Positions 34,611 to 43,322 of a DNA stretch of 64,000 bases are shown in pieces. A model generated the notes under the pieces. It did no database searches, was not told the origin of the DNA, and was given only the letters and a program-made list of their open reading frames with translations. Location of the stretch: the NCBI GenBank assembly GCA_038530285.1, contig JBCBCY010000010.1:81662-145661 (forward strand). The letters are read 5' to 3'. The stretch's first letter is position 1. Each line of letters opens with the position of its first letter. A program made the translations under genes and the position numbers. The DNA comes from JASJAR01 sp038530285. GTDB lineage: Bacteria > Pseudomonadota > Alphaproteobacteria > Rhodobacterales > Rhodobacteraceae.

Positions 34611-36372
34611 ACGCTGACTGGTCGGGCGCTTCGGCGCCGTGGTCGGTCTTGTCCCAATAAAACGGGTGCCGCACGATTTCCCCGATACCTTTCCATGACG
34701 CAAGGGCGGCCAGAGGAAAGTACAGGTGCATCGTCGGCACCCATGGGATCAACCAGCGGTGTTTTTCCCGCCGGCACGCCCAGGCGCCGATGGTGATATT
34801 GGTCAGTTCGGCTGCGAAAAACAATGTGGCAAGCCCCAGGACAACCGCGCCGGGCAACGCGTCGGCCAGCGGGTGCGGCAGGCCCAGAAGCACCAGCCAG
34901 AAAGACCACAGCAACGGCGCGAGCACGAACTGGCTCAGCGCGCCCAGAAACACCACCTGAAAGCCGAAAAACCGCCAGGGCCCAAGGTCGGACCACAGCC
35001 GGCGGGGCTTTCGCATATGCACCGCCCAGGTCAGCGCATACCCCTTGATCCAGCGCGACCGCTGTTTGATCCAGGGCCAAAGGCGGCAATTGGCCTCTTC
35101 TTCGGTGGTGGTGGCGATCAGGCGGGTGCGCCATCCGTGCCGCGCCAGGCGAATGCCCAGATCAGCGTCTTCGGTCACGTTATGGGCATCCCATGCGCCC
35201 AGCTTTTCGAGCACATCGCGGCGAAAAAACAGGGTTGTGCCGCCCAGGGGAACCGGCAGGCCAAGGGCTGCGATCCCCGGCAGAATGGCCCGGAACCAGA
35301 TGGCGTAATCAATGGTGAAACACCGCGCCAGCCAATTGGCACGCGGATTGTAAAAATCGAGCCGCCCCTGAAGGCAGGCCACATCGGGCGGGGCCGCGGC
35401 AAACTCTGCGGCGACAATGCGCAGCTGGTCGGGCGCGGGCGCGTCTTCGGCATCATAAATGCCGACGATATCACCGCGGGTGAAATCCAGCGTGTAATTC
35501 ATCGCCCGGGGCTTGGTCTGCAAATTGCCGGGCGGCACAACGATTTGGCGCATATGGGGCGGCAACCGGGTCTCGCTCAGCGCGGCCCGCGTGATGGTGT
35601 CGTATTTCTCGACGATCAGGCAGATGTCCAGCCGGTCGGCCGGGTAATCAAGACTGCTCAGGCGTCGGACCAGCCGTTCGGCGATGTCCTTTTCGCGAAA
35701 AAGCGGCACGAGGATCGAAATGGTGGGCAGATCAGCTGTTGGAACCATCGCGGCCTGGGTTGGCTGGTCTTTTCCCGCGGCCACGGCGGCCGCGACGCGC
35801 AGAAGCGTTGAGAGAAACAGACACATGGCCGCCCAAGCGACGAGCACCCCAAAGAGTGCCACCGGAAAAGCAAGGGCTGCCAGGGTCACGGCCAGCCCGC
35901 CAAGGACCCAACCGTAGACGGCACGCTTGGTGCCAAGGTGGCGGCACGAAAATGCCGCCCGCGTGCGTTGTTCTGCCCGGTCTGCCACGGTGCTTTGGCG
36001 GGTTTGAACCAGGGCGCACTCAATCGCATCACGCGAGGCCTGGGCGATCGCCACCGATCCAAAAAGTGTTTCCAGCCTGCCGCGTGCAGCTTCGGCCGCC
36101 GCAGGGTCGACTGCTGCCACGACCGTAAGCGCGCCGGCGCGTCGCAGAGGCAGAATGCCCTCACGCAGGGCGGTGTCGGCGCCCAACTGGTCGACAAGGC
36201 GCACATCCACCGAATTGGGTGGGATCGCGATTGCGCCATGGGGCGGGGAGGCGGGCCAGACCGGCGGAGTGGAAAGGTTGTTCGGCGCTCTGGCCGGTGG
36301 GGGCGTCGTGTCCACTTCAGACCGTGGAGATTTCGCGATCTGAAGCGCGGTGTTGCCTTCTGCCATACTCAT
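34549..36372 (-). CDS. Family 2 membrane glycosyltransferase with N-terminal MshEN-like domain
   Basis: A 607-residue inner-membrane protein. Residues about 50-125 resemble the T2SS-E N-terminal (MshEN-like) domain seen in c-di-GMP-binding processive glycosyltransferases. Two helices (about 150-200) precede the GT2 domain with IYDAEDAP (about 310), VTEDADLGIRL (about 410) and QRSRWIKG (about 455), the D,D,TED and QxxRW set of cellulose-synthase-like enzymes, then four C-terminal helices. It likely polymerises a surface or exopolysaccharide. The stop lies within the opposite-strand regulator gene. Either of two Met codons two apart may start it. Confidence 0.85.
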   Translation of the reverse strand: MSMAEGNTALQIAKSPRSEVDTTPPPARAPNNLSTPPVWPASPPHGAIAIPPNSVDVRLVDQLGADTALREGILPLRRAGALTVVAAVDPAAAEAARGRLETLFGSVAIAQASRDAIECALVQTRQSTVADRAEQRTRAAFSCRHLGTKRAVYGWVLGGLAVTLAALAFPVALFGVLVAWAAMCLFLSTLLRVAAAVAAGKDQPTQAAMVPTADLPTISILVPLFREKDIAERLVRRLSSLDYPADRLDICLIVEKYDTITRAALSETRLPPHMRQIVVPPGNLQTKPRAMNYTLDFTRGDIVGIYDAEDAPAPDQLRIVAAEFAAAPPDVACLQGRLDFYNPRANWLARCFTIDYAIWFRAILPGIAALGLPVPLGGTTLFFRRDVLEKLGAWDAHNVTEDADLGIRLARHGWRTRLIATTTEEEANCRLWPWIKQRSRWIKGYALTWAVHMRKPRRLWSDLGPWRFFGFQVVFLGALSQFVLAPLLWSFWLVLLGLPHPLADALPGAVVLGLATLFFAAELTNITIGAWACRREKHRWLIPWVPTMHLYFPLAALASWKGIGEIVRHPFYWDKTDHGAEAPDQSASSRPQHPGSDGSRTRLKYAP

Positions 36373-36445
36373 TAAATCCCGGTGCTGTCTGCCGGGACCA
36401 TGCGCAGGCGTGGTTAATACGACGTTAAATCAGACGGGCGCCGCG

Positions 36446-37606
36446 TCAGGCCGTCGCCTTGGCGGCATCGATGGCGGCAACGAAGCGTTCAAACAGGTAG
36501 TAGCTGTCTTGCGGCCCGGGGCTGGCTTCGGGGTGATACTGCACCGAAAACACCGGCTTGTCGGACATCCGGATCCCGCAATTCGAGCCATCGAAAAGCG
36601 AGACATGGGTTTCGACCACGCCTTGCGGCAGGGTCTGGCTGTCGACCGTGAACCCGTGGTTCATCGACGTGATTTCAACCTTGCCGGTCTCAAGATCCTT
36701 GACCGGGTGATTTGCACCGTGGTGGCCGTGGTTCATCTTGATCGTGCGCGCGCCAAGGGCCAGCGCCAACATCTGGTGGCCAAGGCAAATCCCGAACACC
36801 GGCATTTCGCGGGCGGCCATGACGTCCTGGATCATCGGCACCGCATAGGTCCCGGTCGCGGCCGGGTCGCCAGGTCCGTTCGACAAAAAGAGCCCGTCGG
36901 GTTTTTGCGCCAGCACGTCATCGGCGGTGGCGGACGCGGGCAGGACCGTTACGTCGCAGCCCGCCGATGCCAGGCAACGAAGGATGTTGCGCTTGGCGCC
37001 ATAATCAATCGCGACGACCTTGTGACCGGGTGTCTGGCGCTTGCCAAACCCGTCCGGCCAGGCCCAGCGGGTTTCATCCCACCGGTAGGACTGGGCGGTT
37101 GTGACGTCCTTTGCCAGATCGAGCCCTTCCAGGCCCGAAAACCCGCGCGCCGCCGCAACCAGGGCTTCGATGTCAAAATTGCCGGAAGGGTCATGGGCAA
37201 GTGCGACATGCGGCGCGCCTTGCTGGCGGATTGCCCGGGTCAGGCGACGCGTGTCGACGCCGCAGATGCCAATCCGGCCGCGCCGCGCCAGCCAGTCCGA
37301 CAGCGGGTCCGTGGCGCGCCAGTTTGACGGCCCGGTCGGCAGCCACCGCGTGACCATACCAGCGGCATGGGGGTCGCTTGCTTCATCGTCTTCCAGATTG
37401 ACGCCCACATTGCCGATATGCGGGAAAGTGAACGTCACGATCTGACCGGCATAAGACGGGTCGGTCATGATCTCCTGGTAGCCCGTCATGGCGGTGTTGA
37501 AACACAGTTCTGCCGTAACCTGACCCACCGCACCAATCCCGATCCCGTAGAACAGCGTCCCATCGGCCAAGGCAAGGCAGGCGGAAGGATTGGAAGGTGC
37601 GGACAT
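36446..37606 (-). CDS. carA: Carbamoyl-phosphate synthase small subunit
   Basis: Glutaminase subunit of CPSase feeding ammonia to CarB for arginine and pyrimidine synthesis. The 386-residue protein has the CarA N-domain (GTLFYGIGIGAVGQVTAELCFNTAMTGYQE), VGVNLEDDEASDP, and the class I GATase domain with GLFLSNGPGDP and the catalytic GICLGHQM and HPEASPGP triad. The start at 37606 (MSAPSNPSA) is preferred to a longer frame to 37945 because the extension has no family similarity. carB is not in this window. It is divergent from the yqeY-type gene. Confidence 0.95.
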   Translation of the reverse strand: MSAPSNPSACLALADGTLFYGIGIGAVGQVTAELCFNTAMTGYQEIMTDPSYAGQIVTFTFPHIGNVGVNLEDDEASDPHAAGMVTRWLPTGPSNWRATDPLSDWLARRGRIGICGVDTRRLTRAIRQQGAPHVALAHDPSGNFDIEALVAAARGFSGLEGLDLAKDVTTAQSYRWDETRWAWPDGFGKRQTPGHKVVAIDYGAKRNILRCLASAGCDVTVLPASATADDVLAQKPDGLFLSNGPGDPAATGTYAVPMIQDVMAAREMPVFGICLGHQMLALALGARTIKMNHGHHGANHPVKDLETGKVEITSMNHGFTVDSQTLPQGVVETHVSLFDGSNCGIRMSDKPVFSVQYHPEASPGPQDSYYLFERFVAAIDAAKATA

Positions 37607-37690
37607 GCGGCGATCCTCTGGCGTCTGGGTTGTTTTGCAGCTTTGGTCTCTATATGTAGCCAAGTTCCGATGGCCAAGGGGATAAAGGCG

Positions 37691-38152
37691 ATGGACCTGC
37701 GTGCGCGCATTAATGCGAACCTCAAAGAAGCAATCAAATCGAGAGACAGCGTGCGGGTGTCGACGCTGCGGCTGATCAATGCTGCCATCAAGGACCGCGA
37801 AATCGCAGCACGCGGGGGGGATGAAGACCCCGGCGTGAGTGAGACCGATATTCTGACAATCCTTGGCAAGATGGTGAAGCAGCGCCAGGAAAGCGTGCGC
37901 GCCTATGAAGAAGGCGGGCGGCTTGAACTGGCCGAAAGCGAACAATCCGAGATCGCGGTTCTGGAAGACTTCCTGCCCAAGCAGCTTGACGAGGCCGAGG
38001 TCGAGGCCGCGATCGGTGCGGCGATTTCAGCGACCAAGGCCACAAGCATCCGCGATATGGGCAAGGTGATGGGCACTCTGAAAGAGAAATTCACCGGTCA
38101 GATCGACTTTGGTCGCGTCGGGCCGCTGGTGAAAGCGCGCTTGGGCGGATAA
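37691..38152 (+). CDS. GatB/YqeY domain-containing protein
   Basis: A 153-residue helical protein of the YqeY family, related to the tail domain of GatB. Signatures are MDLRARINANLKEAIKSRDS, LRLINAAIKDREI, LGKMVKQRQESVRAYEEGGR, DFLPKQLDEAEVEAAI and MGKVMGTLKEKFTGQIDFGRVGPLVKARL. Members may modulate tRNA-dependent amidotransferase or translation. Start at 37691 with AAGGGGA upstream; an in-frame ATG at 37670 is an alternative. It is divergent from carA with 84 bases between the starts. Confidence 0.9.
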   Translation: MDLRARINANLKEAIKSRDSVRVSTLRLINAAIKDREIAARGGDEDPGVSETDILTILGKMVKQRQESVRAYEEGGRLELAESEQSEIAVLEDFLPKQLDEAEVEAAIGAAISATKATSIRDMGKVMGTLKEKFTGQIDFGRVGPLVKARLGG

Positions 38153-38339
38153 GCGTGGCGGCCGGCCCACCCGGACCAGCCGCCGGTCGGCAGAGGGAAC
38201 ACACGAAAGCACTAGCAAGCTGCCTTGATCGCACCCAGGTAGCGCGAACAACCTTAGTTTGCGAAGTTTGCTGCCATGCGGCAACTAGATGTGCCGCTTG
38301 TGGATAAGTCTGACCGCTAGCTGTGGTGTTTATGCCGCA

Positions 38340-38810
38340 TTAATGCAACAGTTTTGTAAGCTCTTCAAAAAGTCCTTCGCGTTCTTGGGGACTTAGGAAG
38401 GATCCCAGTTCGACCTCGCGTCCGTTGCCACGCAGGGTCAAATATTTTTCCACCGGGCCATCGTCGCGCAAATGCACCGTGACCCAATAGGGATTCGCAT
38501 CCCATTGCTTTGCGGGACCCTTGGGGGGCCTGTGCCGCAGCGTGAGCGTTTCATCCGTCAACGTGAGTTCTTCGCGTGTGGAGCGCGCCGTTTGATTGAG
38601 CCGGATGGCCGTCCAAACACCGGTCAGGGCAAGGACGAAAAACCCCAGAAGAACCCAAAGGACAGGCGTGCCAAGGACCGCGATCAATGGAAGGGCCAAA
38701 AGCGCGGCCGTGGCCCCGATGAACCACGAAAAACCGCGCGGCGTCATCGACTGATGCGGCCAGGCATCCAGGCGATGCGTGTCAGGTGTTTCGGTCCAGC
38801 GGTAGGGCAT
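38340..38810 (-). CDS. DUF2244 membrane protein
   Basis: A 156-residue protein with two hydrophobic helices (about 32-70, SWFIGATAALLALPLIAVLGTPV and WVLLGFFVLALTGVWTAIRL) and a cytoplasmic domain ending FEELTKLLH. The N-terminal TPRGFSWFIGAT motif is characteristic of DUF2244. The family is often found near cytochrome oxidase genes in alphaproteobacteria, in keeping with ctaD nearby, but its role is unknown. It is divergent from the LLM-class gene. Confidence 0.82.
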   Translation of the reverse strand: MPYRWTETPDTHRLDAWPHQSMTPRGFSWFIGATAALLALPLIAVLGTPVLWVLLGFFVLALTGVWTAIRLNQTARSTREELTLTDETLTLRHRPPKGPAKQWDANPYWVTVHLRDDGPVEKYLTLRGNGREVELGSFLSPQEREGLFEELTKLLH

Positions 38811-38912
38811 AGCGCGTTTGGTTTAAGTCCACGAGAAAACAGAGTAGCGGTTGGCAGGCAAACGGAAAGTGGGTGCGGCGATTGGTGCCCGCGTGGGGGT
38901 TGGACAGACGGC

Positions 38913-39869
38913 ATGGCAGGTGAAGCTTTCAACGCAGTCAACACGGGCTTTGCAAGCTGTTTTCGCCCTGGCCGCCTGAGTGTGGGTCTGGTGGTGCCGC
39001 TGGAATCCTACCTCATGGATGACCTGCCGACCTTGAACCGCCACCTTGAACGCGCCCAACTGGCCGAAGAGCTGGGGTTTTCGGCCCTTTGGCTGCGCGA
39101 TGTGCCCTTCAACGTCCCGGCCTTTGGGGACGTCGGCCAGATGCTGGACCCCTTTGTATATCTTGGCGCCTTGGCCCAGGCGACAGATCGGATCGCGCTG
39201 GGCGTGGCGTCTGTGATCTTGCCGCTGCGCCATCCGGCCCATGTGGCCAAGGCCGCGGCTACGGCGGATGTGCTTTCAGGCGGGCGGGTACTGCTTGGGG
39301 TGGCCTCGGGCGACCGGCCGGAAGAATACCCGGCCATGGGCGCGGAGTATGAAACCCGCGGTGCCCGGTTTCGCGACTCGCTGGCTTATATCAACGCCGC
39401 GTTCAGCGATTTTCCGGTGCTGGAGGCCGATCAGGGCCGTCTGAACGGGCGGATGGATATGTTGCCCAAACCCACCGCCGGGCGGGTGCCGCTGCTGATC
39501 ACGGGCGGGGCGCAGCAAGCCCCAGATTGGGTGGCAGCCCATGGCGACGGCTGGATCACCTATCCGCGCAATCTGACCATGCAGGCGCAAACAGTCGCGG
39601 CCTACCGCGCGCGCGTTGCCGAAGCGGGGTTGCCCCTAAAACCGGTGGTCCAATCGCTTTATGTGGACCTTGCCGATGACGATGCGTGGCCTGCCCGCCC
39701 GATTGCGCTTGGGTATTCGGCCGGTGCGGCGTTCTTTCGCCAACATCTGCAGGATCTGCAGGCGATCAGCGTGAACCATGTCGCGGTCAACCTGCGCTAC
39801 AACACCGCCGATATTGAAACGACGATGACGCGTCTGGCACGCGACGTTCTGCCTGCGCTGTTGGACTGA
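38913..39869 (+). CDS. LLM class flavin-dependent oxidoreductase
   Basis: A 318-residue F420/FMN-type TIM-barrel protein in the luciferase-like monooxygenase superfamily. It has the early SVGLVVPLESYLMDDLPTL, LGFSALWLRDVPFNV, ALGVASVILPLRHPAHVAKAAATADVLSGGRVLLGVASG and the later PLLITGGAQQAP signature. It appears close to the TIGR03571 group. The physiological substrate is unknown; family members usually reduce or oxidise flavin-linked substrates. Start at 38913; a frame extends to 38472 on the opposite strand of the DUF2244 gene but is not real. Confidence 0.85.
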   Translation: MAGEAFNAVNTGFASCFRPGRLSVGLVVPLESYLMDDLPTLNRHLERAQLAEELGFSALWLRDVPFNVPAFGDVGQMLDPFVYLGALAQATDRIALGVASVILPLRHPAHVAKAAATADVLSGGRVLLGVASGDRPEEYPAMGAEYETRGARFRDSLAYINAAFSDFPVLEADQGRLNGRMDMLPKPTAGRVPLLITGGAQQAPDWVAAHGDGWITYPRNLTMQAQTVAAYRARVAEAGLPLKPVVQSLYVDLADDDAWPARPIALGYSAGAAFFRQHLQDLQAISVNHVAVNLRYNTADIETTMTRLARDVLPALLD

Positions 39870-39897
39870 GCCGCAAGGCGCGGCGCTACAAAAAAGA

Positions 39898-39921
39898 CCC
39901 CGGATCGCTCCGGGGCCTTTC
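39898..39921 (+). terminator. Intrinsic terminator shared by convergent genes
   Basis: CCCCGGA-tcgc-TCCGGGG is a perfect seven-pair hairpin followed by CCTTTC on one strand and preceded by AAAAAAGA on the other, so it can serve both the LLM-class gene and ctaD. Confidence 0.8.
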
Positions 39922-39926
39922 GCATT

Positions 39927-39962
39927 TCTATTGGGTGTCGCTAGTCTATTGGGTGTCCCTAG
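39927..39962. repeat. Two tandem 18-bp copies spanning the ctaD stop
   Basis: TCTATTGGGTGTCGCTAG is followed directly by TCTATTGGGTGTCCCTAG, one mismatch apart. The second copy contains the ctaD stop codon in reverse (CTA), so the duplication includes the very end of the gene. Confidence 0.85.
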
Positions 39963-41692
39963 GGTTTTTCTGGGGCAGCCGTGTCAGGGTGCGTGCCCTC
40001 GACCCATTCCTCAACCCGGGGGTAGTGGCCGTCCTGCCAGTCCCAGTCTTCCTGCTTCGGCAGCGTTTCAAACGTATGCTCTGGCGGCGGGTTTGACAGG
40101 GTCCATTCCAGCGTATCGGCATGGGGGTTCCAGTAGTTCGGCTCGGTCACGCGCGCGCCGCGCGTCAGCGTGTAGAACACGATGCCGATGAACAGCAGGA
40201 ACGAGGCGAAGGCCAGGAAGGCACCCAATGAGGAGATGTAGTTCCAATAGGCATAGGCGTCGGGGTAATCGATATACCGGCGCGGCATGCCCTGGCGACC
40301 AAGGAAGTGCTGGGGGAAGAAGGTGATGTTCGACCCGATGAACATCATCCAGAAGTGCACCTTGCCCCAGAATTCCGGGTATTGGCGCCCCGACATCTTC
40401 CCGATCCAGTAGTAGATCGCCGCAAAGATCCCAAAGACCGCGCCCAGCGACATCACGTAGTGGAAGTGGGCCACCACATAGTAGGTGTCGTGGTACGCCC
40501 GGTCGACGCCCGCCTGGGACAGGACGATGCCGGTCACGCCACCCACGGTGAACAAAAACAGGAAGCCAAAGGCCCAGAGCATCGGCGTTTTGAACTCGAT
40601 CGAGCCGCCCCACATCGTGGCGATCCACGAGAAGATCTTCACGCCTGTGGGCACCGCGATGACCATCGTCGCGACCATAAAATAGGTCTGTTGGCGCAGG
40701 CTCATCCCGACGGTGTACATGTGGTGCGCCCAGACGACGAAGCCCAGGGCGCCGATGGCGATCATCGCCCAGACCATCGGCAGGTAGCCAAAGACCGGCT
40801 TGCGGCTGAAGGTGGCCACGATGTGCGAGATCACGCCAAAGGCTGGCAGGATGATGATATACACCTCAGGGTGGCCGAAGAACCACAGAATGTGCTGGTA
40901 CAAGATCGGGTCGCCGCCACCGGCGGGATCAAAGAAGGTCGTCCCGAAGTTGCGGTCGGTCAGCAGCATGGTGATCGCGCCGGCCAGAACCGGCAGGGCC
41001 AGAAGGATCAACCAGGCGGTGACGAAGATCGACCAGGCGAAAAGCGGTACTTTGAACAGCGTCATGCCTGGGGCGCGCATGTTCAAAAACGTGGTGATCA
41101 TGTTGATCGCACCCAGGATTGATGAGGCGCCCGACAGGTGCACCGCGAAGATCGCCAGATCCATCGAGTAGCCGCCTTCGTTGGTCGACAGCGGCGGGTA
41201 CAGCACCCAGCCCACGCCCGAGCCAAGCTGGCCATTGCCGCCCGGCGACAGGATCGAGGCGACGGCAAGGGACGTCCCCGCCACGTAAAGCCAGTACGAC
41301 AGGTTGTTGAGCCGCGGGAACGCCATGTCCGGCGCACCGATGTGCAAGGGCATGAAATAATTGCCAAAACCGCCGAACAAGGCCGGGATCACGACAAAGA
41401 ACATCATCAGGATGCCGTGGCCAGTGATCAGCACATTCCACAGGTGCCCGTTGGGGTCGGCACAATCACCATTGGCGATGAAACGCGCGCCCTCGGCACA
41501 CATGTATTGCACGCCAGGCTCCATAAGCTCCATGCGCATGTAGACCGTGAAGGCCACCGCGATGAAGCCGACGATGCCGGAGGTGAAGAGATACAGGATC
41601 CCGATGTCTTTGTGGTTGGTCGACATGAACCAGCGGGTGAAGAACCCGCGGTTGTCTTCGTGTCCGTGACCGTGTGCGGCTGCGTCAGCCAT
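39959..41692 (-). CDS. ctaD: Cytochrome c oxidase subunit I (aa3 type)
   Basis: Catalytic haem-copper subunit reducing O2 to water with proton pumping. The 577-residue protein closely resembles the Rhodobacter type: HGHEDNRGFFTRWFMSTNHKDIG at the N-terminus, GHGILMMFFVVIPALFGGFGNYFMP with the haem a His, GAPDMAFPRLNNLSYW (proton-channel Asp), WFFGHPEVYIIILP (Glu of the D channel and the Cu-B His), VAHFHYVMSLG (haem ligands) and a Thr-Pro-rich tail. The start at 41692 (MADAAAHGH) is chosen over 41713 by family N-terminus. Other oxidase subunits are elsewhere. Confidence 0.96.
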   Translation of the reverse strand: MADAAAHGHGHEDNRGFFTRWFMSTNHKDIGILYLFTSGIVGFIAVAFTVYMRMELMEPGVQYMCAEGARFIANGDCADPNGHLWNVLITGHGILMMFFVVIPALFGGFGNYFMPLHIGAPDMAFPRLNNLSYWLYVAGTSLAVASILSPGGNGQLGSGVGWVLYPPLSTNEGGYSMDLAIFAVHLSGASSILGAINMITTFLNMRAPGMTLFKVPLFAWSIFVTAWLILLALPVLAGAITMLLTDRNFGTTFFDPAGGGDPILYQHILWFFGHPEVYIIILPAFGVISHIVATFSRKPVFGYLPMVWAMIAIGALGFVVWAHHMYTVGMSLRQQTYFMVATMVIAVPTGVKIFSWIATMWGGSIEFKTPMLWAFGFLFLFTVGGVTGIVLSQAGVDRAYHDTYYVVAHFHYVMSLGAVFGIFAAIYYWIGKMSGRQYPEFWGKVHFWMMFIGSNITFFPQHFLGRQGMPRRYIDYPDAYAYWNYISSLGAFLAFASFLLFIGIVFYTLTRGARVTEPNYWNPHADTLEWTLSNPPPEHTFETLPKQEDWDWQDGHYPRVEEWVEGTHPDTAAPEKP

Positions 41693-41868
41693 TCGGCGCC
41701 TCCTGATTCCCAATACGGCACGGTTTACGCGCCACGTGTTGAGAACTGTCTAAAACGCAGAGTGTTAAGCGGCAACCAACGATGCGCGGTTTTGGGCGGG
41801 ATAAAGTGACGCGGGGGTGGGGGTAGCCAAAGGGTTCCCCTCACATCCAATTGGTTTGTTCAGATCTT

Positions 41869-42126
41869 GTGGGGCGGGCGTGTTTTCCCGACGGACATAC
41901 GGAGTTTTACCTGCTAAGGTTGTTCGAGGTAACGATACGCGATTTCATGATTGCCTCAGAGCTTGGCGCGCCACAGTTTCCAGTTGCTCAGAACGCCTTG
42001 AACGAAAGCTTAGAGCTGCTGGGAGACTGAGAATATCAACCACGGATCGGAGTATCAAAGGCCGAGGTGGAATTCTTGTTGTCGGATTTCAACCGCCTCT
42101 ACGAAAGTGAGCCACGGAACCGCTAA
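41869..42126 (+). pseudogene. Possible decayed ORF in the ctaD-lipB gap
   Basis: In the otherwise empty lower-GC gap after ctaD one plus-strand frame reads protein-like (IRDFMIASELGAPQFPV, then ESLELLGD, stop TGA at 42028, then ISKAEVEFLLSDFNRLYE-like text ending at a TAA). The amphipathic helical character on both sides of the stop suggests one gene broken by a nonsense change. No homologue could be named, and it may be chance. Confidence 0.3.
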
Positions 42127-42203
42127 ATTCGAGGAATTGAACTTGCATGGCGCTTTAACACAAGTATCGGCACAGACACATATTTTAGGGATCAGTGTGC
42201 AAC

Positions 42204-42467
42204 ATGAGTGACTTGGAACTTCACGAGAAAATCGAATCTGTCCAATCGAGTGCTGACTTGTCCGAGTTTGTCGAAGAGCTGAGGCTCAGTTTGGCAAACT
42301 CAAACGAAGACTGGGAGAATGTCACTTTGGATCCTTATCTCGACGCTATTGGGAGATGGCTGGGTTCAGTTGAGCAGCTTTTCAAGAACACTGGTAGGGA
42401 GCTTCCCAGTGAAGTTCCCTGGGGCCTTTTTGCCGAGGTTCTCTTTGCGGCCTCGATTTACGAATAG
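42204..42467 (+). CDS. Probable DUF7660-family small immunity-type protein
   Basis: An 87-residue acidic protein with the pattern ADLSEFVEELRLSLANSNEDWENVT followed by LDPYLDAIGRWLGSVEQLFKN and WGLFAEVLFAASIYE. I recognise this layout as the DUF7660 family, whose members are often found as immunity-like genes near polymorphic toxins; recognition is from memory. GC and codon use are lower than neighbours. No toxin gene is visible nearby. The start at 42204 is preferred to 42195 by position. Confidence 0.55.
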   Translation: MSDLELHEKIESVQSSADLSEFVEELRLSLANSNEDWENVTLDPYLDAIGRWLGSVEQLFKNTGRELPSEVPWGLFAEVLFAASIYE

Positions 42468-42540
42468 AGAGGACGTCATCGTGCATCAACGGGATCGGGG
42501 TTGGCCCGTATGACGAGGGTTGGTTCTTCCAGATAACCCC

Positions 42541-43185
42541 CTAAAAAACGTCCCCAAACGTCTTTTTCAGCGCCACGTCCACATCCGCCAGGGTCACCGG
42601 CAGGCCGAGGTCCACCAGAGACGTCACGCCGTGGTCGTCAATCCCGCAAGGTACAATTCCGTCAAAGTGGCTTAGGTCCGGTTCCACATTGATCGACAGC
42701 CCGTGAAAGCTGACCCAGCGGCGCATCTGCACGCCGATGGCGGCGATCTTGTCCTCGCGCGGCGACCCATCAGGCATCGGCGGCTTGTCGGGGCGCACGA
42801 CCCAGACGCCGACGCGGCCCGGGCGCACCTCCCCCACCACGTTGAATTCGGCCAGGGCCGCGATCACCCAAGCCTCCATCTGTTCGACAAAGCGGCGCAC
42901 ATCGCGGCCGCGCGCCCCGACATCCAGCATCACGTAGGCCACCCGCTGGCCGGGCCCGTGATAGGTGTATTGCCCGCCGCGCCGGGTCTGGTGGACCGCA
43001 AACCGGTCGGGGTCCTTCAGATCGGCCGGGTCCGCCGTGTTGCCCGCGGTGTAAAGGGGGGGATGTTCCAGCAGCCAGATCGCTTCGGCCGCGCGCCCCG
43101 CGGCGATGGCCGCAACGCGCGCCTCCATTTCGGCCACCGCAGGCGCATAGCCCACTGGCGCATCTGAGGTGATCCAATCGACCAT
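42541..43185 (-). CDS. lipB: Octanoyltransferase LipB
   Basis: Transfers octanoyl from acyl carrier protein to lipoyl domains in the lipoate pathway. The 214-residue protein has the LipB signatures: LLEHPPLYTAGNTAD near residue 45, RRGGQYTYHGPGQRVAYVMLD near 65-90 (the substrate Lys/Gly-rich loop), KIAAIGVQMRRWVSFHGLSIN near 150 with the catalytic Lys, and VPCGIDDHGVTSL with the catalytic Cys. The start at 43185 is chosen over 43236 by family length. Divergent from the peptidoglycan-binding gene. Confidence 0.94.
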   Translation of the reverse strand: MVDWITSDAPVGYAPAVAEMEARVAAIAAGRAAEAIWLLEHPPLYTAGNTADPADLKDPDRFAVHQTRRGGQYTYHGPGQRVAYVMLDVGARGRDVRRFVEQMEAWVIAALAEFNVVGEVRPGRVGVWVVRPDKPPMPDGSPREDKIAAIGVQMRRWVSFHGLSINVEPDLSHFDGIVPCGIDDHGVTSLVDLGLPVTLADVDVALKKTFGDVF

Positions 43186-43322
43186 TGGGCCAGAGCATTG
43201 GCCCCACGCGCCTGCGGGGTCAAGCTGACCCACCACCCTGCCGGGAATTTAGTCTTGGGACAGGCTTGCCTTGTGGTAATCTGCGCCAGACCGGAGATTC
43301 TTTTACGCATTGGAGGATTGTC

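Noticed and set aside
37607..37945. N-terminal extension of carA of 113 codons
   Set aside because: The extension overlaps the divergent YqeY-type gene and has no similarity to CarA; the start at 37606 fits the family.
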